The notes under the pieces: generated by a model
Seen by the model: the letters and a program-made list of their open reading frames with translations, nothing else
The model's database searches: none
What the model was told of the DNA's origin: nothing
Shown: positions 1 to 9,587 of the stretch, one piece after another
Layout: every line of letters starts with the position of its first letter
How positions within the stretch are numbered: position 1 is the stretch's first letter
DNA from: Brevundimonas terrae
GTDB lineage: Bacteria; Pseudomonadota; Alphaproteobacteria; Caulobacterales; Caulobacteraceae
Length of the DNA: 64,000 bases
Reading direction: 5' to 3'
Assembly: GCF_011761985.1 (NCBI RefSeq)
Contig: NZ_JAASQT010000006.1
Span: 62,001 to 126,000 of the forward strand
Translations under genes and position numbers: made by a program

Positions 1-1
1 G

Positions 2-601
2 CGCCACAACAATCCCGAGATTGTCCGTGACGTCCTCGAACGCGTGAAACTGGCGGCTGACGGCGCAGCGCTGGGCACCGGCACCCGCGTCGAGTTCGAG
101 GCCATTGGCGGTGTCTATTCAATGTTGCCGAACGAAACCCTGATGCACGTCATGGACCGCAATCTGCGCTCGGTCGGCGGCATCGAATGGACGGCCGAGG
201 AAATCGCTCTGGCGACCGAAATCCAGAAAACCCTGACCACACAGCCCGATCTGGCCAGTGTCGGCCAAATCGAAGATGCCGTCATCGGCGGCGATTTCGG
301 CGGCTCGACCGATGTATCGGACGTATCGTGGGTAACGCCGACCGTGGGCCTGTCCACCGCCACCTTCGTGCCCGGCTCGGCCGGTCATAGCTGGCAGAAC
401 GTGGTGGCCGCCGGTTCGACCATCGGTCTGAAAGGGGCGCACCTTGCCACCAAGACCCTGGCCCTGACCACCGCCGAACTGTTCCAGTCGCCGGACGTCA
501 TCGCCGAAGCGACCGCAGAGTTCGAGCGTCGTCGTGGCCCGAACTTCCAGTATCGCGCCCTGCTGGGTGACCGCGCTCCGGCGCTGAACTATCGCGACTG
601 A
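2..601 (+). CDS. M20 family amidohydrolase, C-terminal part (AbgB-like)
   Basis: The reading frame is open from the left edge, so the start lies outside the window. The visible 199 codons resemble the end of p-aminobenzoyl-glutamate hydrolase subunit B and related M20 amidohydrolases. These zinc peptidases cleave an amide bond in the cytoplasm. Family-like segments are the GGSTDVSDVSW stretch and the PGSAGHSWQ stretch, where the His is in the position of a late metal or catalytic ligand, and a C-terminal FERRRG region. The substrate cannot be read from this fragment. The gene runs toward ftsH and ends just before a strong hairpin shared by both genes. Confidence 0.8.
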   Translation, partial: RHNNPEIVRDVLERVKLAADGAALGTGTRVEFEAIGGVYSMLPNETLMHVMDRNLRSVGGIEWTAEEIALATEIQKTLTTQPDLASVGQIEDAVIGGDFGGSTDVSDVSWVTPTVGLSTATFVPGSAGHSWQNVVAAGSTIGLKGAHLATKTLALTTAELFQSPDVIAEATAEFERRRGPNFQYRALLGDRAPALNYRD

Positions 602-625
602 TCCATCGTCTTCGGACAAAAAGAA

Positions 626-656
626 GGGGCGGCACCTGAGGGTGCCGCCCCTTTTA
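626..656. terminator. bidirectional rho-independent terminator
   Basis: An 11-bp perfect stem, GGGGCGGCACC with GGTGCCGCCCC around a TGAG loop, is followed by TTTTATTTT on the plus strand. On the minus strand it is followed by TTCTTTTT. It lies between the convergent amidohydrolase and ftsH genes and can serve both. Confidence 0.9.
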
Positions 657-672
657 TTTTACCCTAGACCTG

Positions 673-2679
673 TCAGGCCGAGGGCTTGTTCTCTTGCGGG
701 TCCGAGACAGGAACACCGGTAGCTGCGGCGATATCGGCGGCAACCTGTTCTTCCGGCGTCACATCCTTGGAGGGCGTGGCACTTTCTTCGGGCGTGATCG
801 GCACCGATGAAGACGGACCCGAGATCGGCTCGCCTACATCCTCGCGGTTCGGCGGAGTGCCGTCCTTGAGAAGCTGGTTGATCTCTTCACCCGACAGGGT
901 TTCGTATTCCAGCAGGGCTTGCGACAGGGCCTCGTGGTCCGCCGCCTTCTCCGTCAGAATACGGCGTGCCTCGTCCCAACCGCCGGTGACCAGACGACGC
1001 ACTTCCTCGTCGATGATCTGGGCGGTTTTTTCCGAGATGTTCTGGGTGCGTGATACCGAGTGGCCGAGGAAGACTTCTTCCTGGTTCTCGCCATAGGCCA
1101 CCGTGCCCAGCTTGTCCGAATAGCCCCAGCGCGTGACCATGGCACGGGCCAACTTGGTCGCCTGCTCGATGTCCGACGACGCGCCCGAGGTGATGCTTTC
1201 CTTACCGAAGATCAGCTCTTCGGCCACACGGCCACCGGCCAGAATGGCGATACGGTCCACCATCTGCTGGTACTTCATCGAATAGCGATCGCCTTCGGGA
1301 AGCTGCATCACCATGCCCAGCGCACGACCGCGCGGGACAATGGTCGCCTTGTGGACAGGGTCCGTCATCTTGACGTTCAGGGCTACGATGGCGTGACCGG
1401 CCTCGTGATAGGCGGTCAGACGCTTTTCTTCCTCGTTCATGGCCATGGACTTGCGTTCCGAGCCCATCATCACCTTGTCCTTGGCGTCCTCGAAGTCGCG
1501 CTGCGTGACCATCTTGCGGTCCTTGCGGGCCGCGGTCAGGGCCGCTTCGTTAACGAGGTTGGCAAGGTCGGCACCCGAGAAGCCCGGCGTGCCGCGTGCG
1601 ATGGTCTTCACATTCACATCGGCCGACAGCGGCACATCCTTCATGTGGACGCGCAGGATATGTTCACGGCCGATCACGTCGGGGTTCGGCACCGTGACCT
1701 GACGGTCGAAACGACCGGGGCGCAGCAGAGCCGGGTCCAGAACGTCCGGACGGTTGGTCGCGGCGATCAGGATGATGTTTTCAGAAGCTTCAAAGCCGTC
1801 CATCTCGACCAGAAGCTGGTTCAGCGTCTGCTCGCGCTCGTCATTGCCACCGCCGAGGCCTGCGCCACGGTGACGGCCCACGGCGTCGATTTCGTCGATG
1901 AAGATGATGCACGGGGCATTCTTCTTGGCCTGTTCGAACATGTCGCGGACGCGCGACGCACCCACACCGACGAACATTTCCACAAAGTCCGAACCCGAGA
2001 TCGAGAAGAAGGGCACGCCCGCCTCACCGGCCACAGCACGGGCCAGCAGGGTCTTACCGGTACCCGGAGGGCCCACCAGCAGCGCACCCTTGGGGATCTT
2101 GCCGCCCAGACGCTGGAATTTCGACGGATCCTTCAGGAAGTCGACGACTTCTTGCAGTTCTTCCTTGGCTTCGTCCACGCCCGCAACATCGGCAAAGGTC
2201 TTGCGACCCTTATGCTCGGTCAGCAGCTTGGCCTTGGATTTGCCAAAGCCCATCGCGCCCTTGGAGCCACCTTGCATGCGGTTCATGATGAACAGCCAGA
2301 AGGCAATAATCAGCACGACCGGCAGCAACAGGCCCAGAACGCCCGACCACCACGGTGCCTTGGTAGACTTGCCGTCCACAGCAATGCCCGCGGCATTCAT
2401 CTTGTCGATCAGCTCGGGATTGGGGAAAGGCAGCACAGTCGTAAACTTGCTGTCGTTCTTATAGACACCACTGAGGGCTTCGCCGCGTACAGTGACCTCT
2501 TTGATCTCTTGGGCTTCAATGGCGGTGATCAGCTGGGAATAGTTGATCTCGGCCGGACGACCCGCAGCGCCAGGTGCGGTGGCCTTGGAAGCCAGCCCCC
2601 CGTTCTGGGTCATGGTTGAGTACACCACGGCCATGATCAGTAGGATCCCGGCGCCGATGGCAATATTTCGCAGGTTCAT
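673..2679 (-). CDS. ftsH: ATP-dependent zinc metalloprotease FtsH
   Basis: Membrane-anchored AAA+ protease that extracts and degrades membrane proteins and unstable cytoplasmic regulators. The protein has 668 residues, close to the family norm. A first membrane segment lies near residues 5-22, a periplasmic domain follows, and a second membrane segment lies near 112-131. Walker A GPPGTGKT is at 203-210, Walker B (IIFIDEIDA) near 258-266, and the SRH region ends in LLRPGRFDR. The zinc site HEAGH is at 425-429. The start MNLRNIAIG was chosen because GAGGA sits just upstream; an upstream in-frame start would add 12 unlikely residues. It is the last gene of the tol-pal-tilS-ftsH block, an order common in alphaproteobacteria. 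Confidence 0.97.
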   Translation of the reverse strand: MNLRNIAIGAGILLIMAVVYSTMTQNGGLASKATAPGAAGRPAEINYSQLITAIEAQEIKEVTVRGEALSGVYKNDSKFTTVLPFPNPELIDKMNAAGIAVDGKSTKAPWWSGVLGLLLPVVLIIAFWLFIMNRMQGGSKGAMGFGKSKAKLLTEHKGRKTFADVAGVDEAKEELQEVVDFLKDPSKFQRLGGKIPKGALLVGPPGTGKTLLARAVAGEAGVPFFSISGSDFVEMFVGVGASRVRDMFEQAKKNAPCIIFIDEIDAVGRHRGAGLGGGNDEREQTLNQLLVEMDGFEASENIILIAATNRPDVLDPALLRPGRFDRQVTVPNPDVIGREHILRVHMKDVPLSADVNVKTIARGTPGFSGADLANLVNEAALTAARKDRKMVTQRDFEDAKDKVMMGSERKSMAMNEEEKRLTAYHEAGHAIVALNVKMTDPVHKATIVPRGRALGMVMQLPEGDRYSMKYQQMVDRIAILAGGRVAEELIFGKESITSGASSDIEQATKLARAMVTRWGYSDKLGTVAYGENQEEVFLGHSVSRTQNISEKTAQIIDEEVRRLVTGGWDEARRILTEKAADHEALSQALLEYETLSGEEINQLLKDGTPPNREDVGEPISGPSSSVPITPEESATPSKDVTPEEQVAADIAAATGVPVSDPQENKPSA

Positions 2680-2735
2680 GCGGTCCTCGGTTCCCCGACA
2701 CAGCCACAGGGCCATGCCGGACAGCAGTCATTCAC

Positions 2736-4046
2736 TTAGGAAAATAGGGCAGTCGGAACGGTTTCGCCATGCCACAGGTCAATCAGTGCGACCTCCTGCG
2801 GCGTTTCGTCCGCACCGACAAGACTGTTCACGCGAAATCGCGGTGCGACCAAACAACAGATTTCGGCCTCAGACCAAGCCGGAACATATTGATCTAGCTT
2901 GGAATTATACAAAGCCGGCAAGCTGGCGCGTGCCGCAGGCGGCAGGATGGACAGCCCTCGGCGATGTTTTTCATGGAGACGATTTAATCGTCCTTTTGCC
3001 GGTAAAATCTGCCAGTCCGGCGCGTTCACACGCACAGTGAAACGTCCGTCCCAAACCACAGGCGTATTTGGCTGCAAGATTTGTGGCTCCAGACCGCCAC
3101 GCATCTGCTCTCCGGCCTCGCGCATCAGGGTCAGTTCATCGCCCTGCATTTCGATACGCGTACCGGACAAGACCGCCACGCCATCGCCGGTTTCGACCAG
3201 ACGCGCCTTCAACTGGTCCAGCTTCTCGCCCCTTGGCGGCACATCCCCGCCCGAGACGCACAACAGCGCCATGGCCAGTATGCGGTCGGGGGCTTCCAGC
3301 ATGGCCCGCCGCGAAAACCGCAACACGCCCGCATGGGCTTCCGGTCCGGCCTGCCAAGCGAAAGGTTTCCAAACCTGCGGCGTAATCGCGGGCAGTTCCC
3401 CGTTGAGGGCCGCTCTAGCGCGTATGCGGCTATATCGCGCGTCCTGATTGGCCGGATCATCAATCCAGTCCAATCCGCGATGTTGCAGATAATCACGTAA
3501 GGCCTGACGCCGTTCAAACAGCAGAGGCCGCAGCAGGCTGACGCCCCGTCCCTGCGGCCAGACGGGTGAGGGCGACCAGACGCGCAACCGCCCGACAGAG
3601 GTTCCTTGCGCCCGCATCCAGTCATTTTCGGCCGCATCATCTGCGGTATGACCAAGGATCAGGATACTTGCCCCTGCCTCGCGGGCTGCGTCGGCCAATA
3701 GGGCATGGCGGGCCTGTCGGGCGCGGGCCTGAATGCCACTGCCGCCCTTGGCCTCGTTCCAGTGAAGAGCCTGCCAGTCCGCCCCCAAGGCGCGGGCCAT
3801 TTCACCGGCCTTGGCCGTCCAGTCGGTACTTTGTGGATTGAGGTGGTGATCGACCGTCAGGGCCAGAACAGGACGCCCTGCCCCCTTGGCCCAGTCGCAC
3901 ACCAGCGCCAGCAGCGCGTGGCTGTCACCACCGCCCGACAGGCCGACGGCGACAGGCGCAGGACTCCCGTGATCCAGACAGGCCGAAAGCTGACGGAACA
4001 CCCGCGCCTTCAGCCCGTCCGTTTCGGATGCTGAGATCAGCTGCAC
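2736..4046 (-). CDS. tilS: tRNA(Ile)-lysidine synthetase TilS
   Basis: Modifies C34 of the tRNA-Ile with CAU anticodon to lysidine, so that the tRNA reads AUA and is charged with isoleucine. This function is essential in most bacteria. The PP-loop ATP pyrophosphatase motif SGGGDS is at residues 37-42, and the following LTVDHHL segment is typical. The C-terminal part is diverged, as is usual in alphaproteobacteria. The 436-aa length fits. The start overlaps the end of cpoB by 10 bp, and ftsH begins 56 bp after its stop, so cpoB-tilS-ftsH look co-transcribed. Confidence 0.93.
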   Translation of the reverse strand: MQLISASETDGLKARVFRQLSACLDHGSPAPVAVGLSGGGDSHALLALVCDWAKGAGRPVLALTVDHHLNPQSTDWTAKAGEMARALGADWQALHWNEAKGGSGIQARARQARHALLADAAREAGASILILGHTADDAAENDWMRAQGTSVGRLRVWSPSPVWPQGRGVSLLRPLLFERRQALRDYLQHRGLDWIDDPANQDARYSRIRARAALNGELPAITPQVWKPFAWQAGPEAHAGVLRFSRRAMLEAPDRILAMALLCVSGGDVPPRGEKLDQLKARLVETGDGVAVLSGTRIEMQGDELTLMREAGEQMRGGLEPQILQPNTPVVWDGRFTVRVNAPDWQILPAKGRLNRLHEKHRRGLSILPPAARASLPALYNSKLDQYVPAWSEAEICCLVAPRFRVNSLVGADETPQEVALIDLWHGETVPTALFS

Positions 4047-4876
4047 TCCGCGCGGCTACGCATCTGGGTCGCGCGGGTTTTCTGCTGGGCCGTCGCCGCC
4101 TCGCCATAGCGGCGGGTAAAGTCGGTCAGGGTGGCACAGGCCTGCGTCTTGCGGTCGGTCACCCGCAGCGCTTCGGCCAGTTTCAGCGTGGTTTCTGCCG
4201 CCCAAGGCGTGCGCGGCCAACCGTTCAGTGCCTGTGCGTAGAAGCTGACAGCGCCCGCATTATCGCGCGAGGCCACATACATATCGCCCAGACGGCTGAA
4301 GGCTTCACGCGCTTGCGGCGTGTCGGGCCATGTCACCGTCACCGTTTCCAGTGCGCGCATACCGCGACGGGCATCGTCACCGCTGAGACGCATGGCGGCC
4401 TGAAGATCACCCGCCGCATTGCCGGTTGGCGAATTGGCCTCAATCGGCGCGTTCAGTTCGGCTTCTTCTTCCATCTGCTTCAGACGGTTTTCCAGCGTGC
4501 CCACACGCGAGGACAGTTCGCGATTATTGCGATTGGCCTCGTCCAGATCAAAGGTCAGGCGCTCGCTCTCGGCGTTCACACGGCGGAAGGTCGCTTCCAG
4601 ATCGCCCAGACGGCGCTCGAAAATCTCGACCTGACCTTGCAGGACGACCACCTCGGGGTCCGGCTCGACCAGCACAGGCTGACCGGCGGCATTGCGCTGG
4701 GTCAGGGCGCGTTCAAGACGGCGCACATTGCGGTCCAACTGGTCCAGACGGCGCTTGTCCCACTGTACCGGTTCCAGCGGTTGTTGCTGGGCCATGGCGA
4801 AACCTCCGCCAATCAGGCACAGGCCGACAGCGGTCGCGACCGCAGAGCGTTTGAGGCGAAAAGGCTTGTTGTTCAT
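4037..4876 (-). CDS. cpoB: Tol-Pal associated periplasmic protein CpoB (YbgF)
   Basis: Periplasmic partner of the Tol machine that coordinates outer-membrane constriction with septal peptidoglycan synthesis. The protein begins with a signal peptide (MNNKPFRLKRS, hydrophobic core, AMA-Q cleavage site). A heptad-rich coiled coil follows near residues 30-125, where the trimerising region of YbgF lies, and then TPR-like repeats (YVASRDNAGAVSFYAQAL) to the end. The start at 4876 is set by the signal peptide; no strong Shine-Dalgarno is visible, and ATG 4921 is an alternative. It lies downstream of pal with the DUF3667-like gene between them. Confidence 0.9.
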   Translation of the reverse strand: MNNKPFRLKRSAVATAVGLCLIGGGFAMAQQQPLEPVQWDKRRLDQLDRNVRRLERALTQRNAAGQPVLVEPDPEVVVLQGQVEIFERRLGDLEATFRRVNAESERLTFDLDEANRNNRELSSRVGTLENRLKQMEEEAELNAPIEANSPTGNAAGDLQAAMRLSGDDARRGMRALETVTVTWPDTPQAREAFSRLGDMYVASRDNAGAVSFYAQALNGWPRTPWAAETTLKLAEALRVTDRKTQACATLTDFTRRYGEAATAQQKTRATQMRSRAECS

Positions 4877-4937
4877 GTCGTTGTTCGTTCCACCGTTTGC
4901 GCGAGCCTGCAAGTCAACCATGAGTGTCCCCACTCTA

Positions 4938-6005
4938 TCAGTGTCCAAGGCCTAGATAGATGATGGCGATGATAAAGAAGCTTATCACCATGGTGCAGAA
5001 CACGCCCAGCACCATGGTTCGCCACAATGCGCCCCAGACACCCAGACTATATGTGCCCTTCAATTGGGCAAAGATATGGACAGGGGCCAGCGCCATACAC
5101 AGGCCCGCAACCACGCTGGCTGCGCTTGAAAACACACTGCCCAATATCATACCGACCATCAGCAACAGGGCCATAAAGGTCAGCGAATAAAGGACAAACA
5201 CCCCGTGATCATACAGGGTGTACTGGCGACGCCACAAAAAGATCAGCGCCATGAAAGGAATGGATAGAGGCACCAGCAGGAAGGCGAATTTATAGGTCGT
5301 TTGCTGAAGCTTATAGACCGCCAGATCGGGGTTTTTGAGCTTCTTGGAAACCGTCCCGCTCAGACTGTGCGGCTTGTCGGCATCATCGAATTTCAGGTCC
5401 GCCAGTTGCGCCTGCCAGCTACCGGGTTTCAGGCCATCCTTGCGGCCCTCGCGCGCTTCGGTTTCCAGATAGGCGAGGCGTTCCTCGCCGCGAAGCACAC
5501 GCTGTTGGGCGGCTGCCATCTGTCCGGCCGCTATTCCAGCCTCTGCACCGTCCGTGGCCGCATCAATCGTGGCCTGCGCCTCGGCAACAGCGTTTTCAGC
5601 CTCTGCCAGCCTGGCCTTCTCGATCGCAATCTGGTCCGGCAGGTTCACCACCACATTGCTGGGCGGCGGCGCAAAACTCAGCGCCATGAACATGACGAAC
5701 AAGGTGCACAAGAACATGGCCAGCGGCGACACATAGCGTGTGCGCTTTCCCATGATCCATTCGCGCGTCAGCTTGCCCGGATTAACGACCAGCAGCGGCA
5801 GGGTTCGCCAGAAGCGGCCATCGAAATGCATGACCCCGTGCAGAAGTTCATGCGCCAGATGGAACAGGGTGCGGTGGACGTGAATTTCCTGACCGCAATC
5901 GACACAGAACCTGCCCAGCGCGGCAGACCCGCAATCGGGGCAAACCCTGTGCGCGTCACCGTCATGGCTGTCAGGCTGTGCTGTTGCCGCTGCGCCCTTG
6001 GTCAT
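4938..6005 (-). CDS. DUF3667-like zinc-ribbon integral membrane protein
   Basis: Membrane protein of unknown function, 355 aa. The N-terminus carries a zinc ribbon (Cys 22, 25, 34 and 37: CPDC and CVDC). The HELLHGVMHFDGRFWRTL stretch that follows is typical of the DUF3667 group. A first membrane segment (PLAMFLCTLFVMFMALSF) is followed by an Ala/Glu-rich soluble insert near residues 110-205. Four more hydrophobic segments fill the C-terminal half. The start is supported by GGGGGAG upstream. It sits between pal and cpoB, two genes that are normally adjacent, so either a role in envelope constriction or plain insertion is possible. Confidence 0.75.
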   Translation of the reverse strand: MTKGAAATAQPDSHDGDAHRVCPDCGSAALGRFCVDCGQEIHVHRTLFHLAHELLHGVMHFDGRFWRTLPLLVVNPGKLTREWIMGKRTRYVSPLAMFLCTLFVMFMALSFAPPPSNVVVNLPDQIAIEKARLAEAENAVAEAQATIDAATDGAEAGIAAGQMAAAQQRVLRGEERLAYLETEAREGRKDGLKPGSWQAQLADLKFDDADKPHSLSGTVSKKLKNPDLAVYKLQQTTYKFAFLLVPLSIPFMALIFLWRRQYTLYDHGVFVLYSLTFMALLLMVGMILGSVFSSAASVVAGLCMALAPVHIFAQLKGTYSLGVWGALWRTMVLGVFCTMVISFFIIAIIYLGLGH

Positions 6006-6062
6006 TCGAACTCCCCCCGAAAATCCGCCCCTGTTTGAAACAGCGCGCCCGTCTTGAAAAGC

Positions 6063-6100
6063 CAAAAGAAAAGGGTGCCGCCCTTAACAGACGACACCCT
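6063..6100 (-). terminator. rho-independent terminator after pal
   Basis: On the minus strand, AGGGTGTCG pairs with CGGCACCCT (one G-T pair) around an 11-nt loop, and TTTTCTTTT follows. It lies just downstream of pal and would separate tolQRAB-pal from the DUF3667-cpoB-tilS-ftsH group. Confidence 0.75.
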
Positions 6101-6126
6101 GATACTTTGTAGAGCCTTGGGGCCGC

Positions 6127-6678
6127 TTAGCGCGGTGCGCCCGAGGCAATCGCGGTGCGGGCGTTACGGTTTTGCGCCCATGCCGATTCGTTCGAACCTT
6201 CTGCGATCGGACGCTCCTTGCCGAACGAGATGGTGTCGATGCGGTTGGCCGGAATGCCGCGCGAGATCAGGAAGTTGCGAACCGATTCTGCACGACGCGC
6301 GCCCAGAGCCAGGTTGTACTCGCTGGTGCCACGTTCGTCGGCATTGCCTTCGATACGGATGGTGACCGACGGATAGCGCTGCAGCCACTGGGCCTGAGCG
6401 CCCAGACGCATACCGGCCTCAGCATTCACTTCATACGAATCGAGGTCGAAATAGATGCGGTCACCGACATTGATGACAAAATCCTGTTCCGAACCCGCCA
6501 TCGGGCCGGTGTTGCTGCCGTCAACCGGACCTGTCGGCGCGGTCGGATAGCTCGGATTGGTCACCGCCGGCGGCGGGGTCGGGGTCGCCGTTTCTACCGG
6601 CGGTTTTGGTGTACAGGCAGCCATGGCAGCAGCGATTGCGCCGATGGTCGCCACCTTGATGATCGAAACCTTGGTCAT
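6127..6678 (-). CDS. pal: peptidoglycan-associated lipoprotein Pal
   Basis: Outer-membrane lipoprotein that binds peptidoglycan and TolB and completes the Tol-Pal envelope bridge. The 183-aa precursor has a lipoprotein signal ending in AAMAAC, with the lipidated Cys at residue 22. A Pro/Thr-rich tether follows, then an OmpA-like domain. The domain shows YFDLDSYEV, the peptidoglycan-binding IEGNADERGTSEYNLALGARRAESV segment, and a terminal NRNARTAI. The start MTKVSIIK is preceded by GGAG with 7-nt spacing. A terminator follows the gene. Confidence 0.97.
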   Translation of the reverse strand: MTKVSIIKVATIGAIAAAMAACTPKPPVETATPTPPPAVTNPSYPTAPTGPVDGSNTGPMAGSEQDFVINVGDRIYFDLDSYEVNAEAGMRLGAQAQWLQRYPSVTIRIEGNADERGTSEYNLALGARRAESVRNFLISRGIPANRIDTISFGKERPIAEGSNESAWAQNRNARTAIASGAPR

Positions 6679-6826
6679 GATCGACTCCGAAAGAAAGGAT
6701 CGCCATGCGCGATCCAAGCTGAGCTTTAAAAAGTGGATTTTAGCTACATCGCCTCACGCCTGCGTACCAGCGGTAGACCCTCACGATAACGCAGGAGTGA
6801 AGCTATTGATCCTGATCGTTACAAAC

Positions 6827-8191
6827 CTATGAGGTTGCACACGAATCCGGTCCTTGATTGACACCCAGATTGGCCGGAGGCGCATCCAGAAGACCCGACC
6901 ATGCCGGACTGGAACCGCGCTCGGTATAACCGGCCTGCGCGACCACACGACCCGACAGATCCACCGTCCACAGACGGGTATCACCACCCGGACTTTGGCG
7001 GGCAAACATCACATAGCGACCGTTCGGTGCCCATGATGCGCCCTCTTCCAGATAGGAGGACGACAGGATGCGTTCGCCGGTGCCGTCGGTGTTCATCACA
7101 CCCGTATGGAAACGGCCACCCGACTGCTTGGTGAAGGCGATCAGATCACCACGCGGCGACCATGCGGGCGCGGTATAGAGGCCACCGCTGCGGCTGATCG
7201 GACGCTGGCCCGAGCCATCCACGCGCATGGTGTACAGGCGCGCCGAACCCGAACGGTCGGAGGTGAACACGATCTGCGAGCCATCGGGGCTGAAGGACGG
7301 CGAAGTGTCGATGCCGGGGTCACTGGTCAGGCGCGACAACTGGCGCGTGCGCAGATTGATGACATAGACGTCGGTATTGCCGTTACGGATGATGGAGAAG
7401 GCCATCTTGGAGCCGTCATGCGAGAAGCGCGGGGCCAGAACCTGACCGTCGAAATCACCGAGGCTCTCGCGGCGACCGGTGGCCAGATTGTACAGATAGA
7501 TACGGCTGTAATCCTTGCCGAGCGCCACATAGGTGACTTCGTCGGGATTATGGGTCGAGAAGCGCGGCGACATGATCACCTCGTCGCCCTGCGTCAGGAA
7601 GACGGGATTGTAGCCATCCTGATCCACAATGGTCAGACGACTGCGACGGTTGGTCTGGCTGCCGCTCTCGGCCACGAACAGAACACGGCTGTCGAAATAG
7701 CCCTGCTCGCCCGTCAGACGCTGATAGACCACATCCGAAATCTTATGGGCCATACGGCGCCATTGCTCGGCGGTGGCAGTGAACTGATAGCTGACCAGCT
7801 GGCACTGGCGGTACGGGTCATACAGACGGAAACCCACATCCACGCGGCCATCGGCCCGCTGGGTCACGCCACCATACAGCACAGCCTGTGCGCCGATCGA
7901 GGTCCATTGCGGATAGTTGGGCGAGTTGGCCAGCGTCAGGCCGGTTTCGACAAAACTGGCCGGATTGAGCGGCGAGAAGAAACCCGAGCGTTTCAGGTTG
8001 CCACTGATGACATCGGAAATCTGCGGCCCGTTGGCACCTGTAAACGGCACCACGGCAATCTGCAGCGGCGTCAGGTCAGCCTGACTGATGATGATGTCTT
8101 CGGTCTGGTTCCGGTTGGAAACCTGCGCTGTCGCCACAGCCGGTGCCATTGCCGCAAGAACCGCCAAGCCTAGCCAAGTTTTGTTGCGCAC
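6827..8191 (-). CDS. tolB: Tol-Pal system periplasmic protein TolB
   Basis: Periplasmic beta-propeller protein that links TolA in the inner membrane to Pal in the outer membrane. The 454-aa precursor has a signal peptide ending near ATAQ at residue 23. An N-terminal alpha/beta domain follows ([13 protein letters not shown]), then repeated PD40/WD40-like blades such as [17 protein letters not shown]. The start is GTG with GGAG upstream. It lies between tolA and pal as in the canonical operon; the gap to pal is about 150 bp. Confidence 0.97.
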   Translation of the reverse strand: MRNKTWLGLAVLAAMAPAVATAQVSNRNQTEDIIISQADLTPLQIAVVPFTGANGPQISDVISGNLKRSGFFSPLNPASFVETGLTLANSPNYPQWTSIGAQAVLYGGVTQRADGRVDVGFRLYDPYRQCQLVSYQFTATAEQWRRMAHKISDVVYQRLTGEQGYFDSRVLFVAESGSQTNRRSRLTIVDQDGYNPVFLTQGDEVIMSPRFSTHNPDEVTYVALGKDYSRIYLYNLATGRRESLGDFDGQVLAPRFSHDGSKMAFSIIRNGNTDVYVINLRTRQLSRLTSDPGIDTSPSFSPDGSQIVFTSDRSGSARLYTMRVDGSGQRPISRSGGLYTAPAWSPRGDLIAFTKQSGGRFHTGVMNTDGTGERILSSSYLEEGASWAPNGRYVMFARQSPGGDTRLWTVDLSGRVVAQAGYTERGSSPAWSGLLDAPPANLGVNQGPDSCATS

Positions 8192-8271
8192 CTTTGATCT
8201 CCAAGTCTGTCAGGAACGGTCACCCGCCCCCTGTTTATCCGTATTTTGATGCCCGTTCGTAAACGACGGCA

Positions 8272-9123
8272 TCAGCAGAAGTCAGATGTATTAAACGCGA
8301 AAGGCAGGTCCTGTTCCTCGTAACCTGCGGGCATGTCGAACGGTACAGCCGCGTTGATGGCGCTGACCACCCGTGCCGAGGCCGGTGTACTGCGGCCTTG
8401 CACCTGTGGCGCGCGCACCAGACGTCCGCGCGTATCCAGACGCACAATGACGCGCACAACATCGCCCGCATCGACCAGATCACAGTTCAACTGTGGCCGA
8501 ACCTGTGCGCCCAGAGCCTGAAGAGCCGGACGGCCAATCGCCTGCGAAGCCGTACCACGGCCCTGCTGGCCTGCGGCGGGGCGTCCAGTATTGCCGGTAA
8601 CGCGACGCGGGCCATTGACCAGATCGGCCAGATTGACGCCTTCGTCACGCGCCGGTGCCGGGTTCGGTCGCGCGGGCGCAGGATTGGTGCGTGGCGGTGT
8701 CGGGTTCGGGCGCGCGGGCGCAGGATTGGGACGCGGCGGCGGCTCGGCCTTCTTGGGCGGTGTCGGGGTCGGGGTCGGACGCGGTGTCGGTGTCGGTGTT
8801 GGCGTCGGGCGCGGAGCAGGAGGCGTCGGGGTCGGCGGCTTGGGCGCAGGCGGCGTCGGTGTCGGCGGCGCGGGGGTCGGCTCGGGTTCCGGCTCTGGCG
8901 GCGAGATCAGCGGCGCAGAAGATCCGTCTTCGGGGCTGTCTTCCGGTTGCGGATTATCGGCAGGGCCAGCCTCGACAATCATGTCCGAGACAATGGTGAC
9001 CGGCACCGAATTGACCATGGGCACAGGTTCGGCCTTGCGCCCTGTCAGGGTGACAAGGGCGAACAACGCCACACCGACGTGTAACGCGACCGAACCAGCC
9101 AGAGCGGGGGACGGTTTACGCAT
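8272..9123 (-). CDS. tolA: TolA-type energy transducer with proline-rich linker
   Basis: Inner-membrane protein that carries proton-motive force from TolQR across the periplasm. A single N-terminal membrane segment (near residues 9-26, with the SxxxH-like SVALHVGVALF) is followed by a long spacer of PTP, PRPTPTP and PARPNP repeats near residues 75-160. A C-terminal TolA/TonB-like domain ends in FNTSDFC. It is short for TolA (283 aa), and the spacer is proline-rich rather than the long Ala-rich helix of E. coli TolA. Position between tolR and tolB supports TolA rather than TonB. It starts 6 bp after tolR. Confidence 0.88.
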   Translation of the reverse strand: MRKPSPALAGSVALHVGVALFALVTLTGRKAEPVPMVNSVPVTIVSDMIVEAGPADNPQPEDSPEDGSSAPLISPPEPEPEPTPAPPTPTPPAPKPPTPTPPAPRPTPTPTPTPRPTPTPTPPKKAEPPPRPNPAPARPNPTPPRTNPAPARPNPAPARDEGVNLADLVNGPRRVTGNTGRPAAGQQGRGTASQAIGRPALQALGAQVRPQLNCDLVDAGDVVRVIVRLDTRGRLVRAPQVQGRSTPASARVVSAINAAVPFDMPAGYEEQDLPFAFNTSDFC

Positions 9124-9129
9124 ACGGCC

Positions 9130-9585
9130 TTAGGCTCCTGCCGCCTCGGCGGTGTCGGTAATCAGGTTCAGCTTGCTGAAACCCGACGACGACAGACGCG
9201 CCATTACACGCGCCACAGCCTGATAGGGGGCGCGGCCATCGGCACGGATGAATACAGATTTTTCCGTGGCGTTCTCGCCGCCTTCTTCCGCCACGCGCAG
9301 GGGCAGTTGCTCCCAGCTGACCTCGGCCTCGCCCACATAGATGCTACCGTCTGCCTTGATGGAAACAGCCACCGGCTTTTCCTTGACCTCGACCGCACTG
9401 GCCTCGGTCTTGGGCAGTTCCACCGGAACGCCCACCGTAATCAACGGGGCCGAAATCATGAAGATAATCAGCAGCACCAACATCACATCGACCAGCGGTG
9501 TGACGTTGATCTCACTGAGGGGACGTTTGCGCGCACGGCGACGGCCACGACCGCCCCCCGATGCGCCACCTGCACCCATGCCCAT
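9130..9585 (-). CDS. tolR: ExbD/TolR family proton-channel protein TolR
   Basis: Partner of TolQ in the proton-driven motor that energises TolA. The 151-aa protein has a basic Gly/Arg-rich cytoplasmic N-terminus and one membrane helix (PLVDVMLVLLIIFMI) with the conserved proton-carrying Asp at residue 33. A periplasmic ExbD domain ending in KLNLITDT follows. It starts 2 bp after the tolQ stop, so translation is probably coupled. Confidence 0.96.
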   Translation of the reverse strand: MGMGAGGASGGGRGRRRARKRPLSEINVTPLVDVMLVLLIIFMISAPLITVGVPVELPKTEASAVEVKEKPVAVSIKADGSIYVGEAEVSWEQLPLRVAEEGGENATEKSVFIRADGRAPYQAVARVMARLSSSGFSKLNLITDTAEAAGA

Positions 9586-9587
9586 GC

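Noticed and set aside
1060-2619. Long open frame of 519 codons on the plus strand opposite ftsH
   Set aside because: It is a GC-skew shadow of ftsH. It shows no domain and its low-complexity His/Arg-rich composition follows from the reverse complement of a conserved gene.
8680-8860. Possible tandem DNA repeat or CRISPR-like array in the tolA region
   Set aside because: The periodicity is codon-level (Pro-Thr and Pro-Ala-Arg repeats) with no conserved spacers.
8591-9133. Gly/Val-rich plus-strand frame opposite tolA that looks like a repeat protein
   Set aside because: The G-V-G repeats are the reverse complement of the TolA Pro-Thr-Pro spacer.
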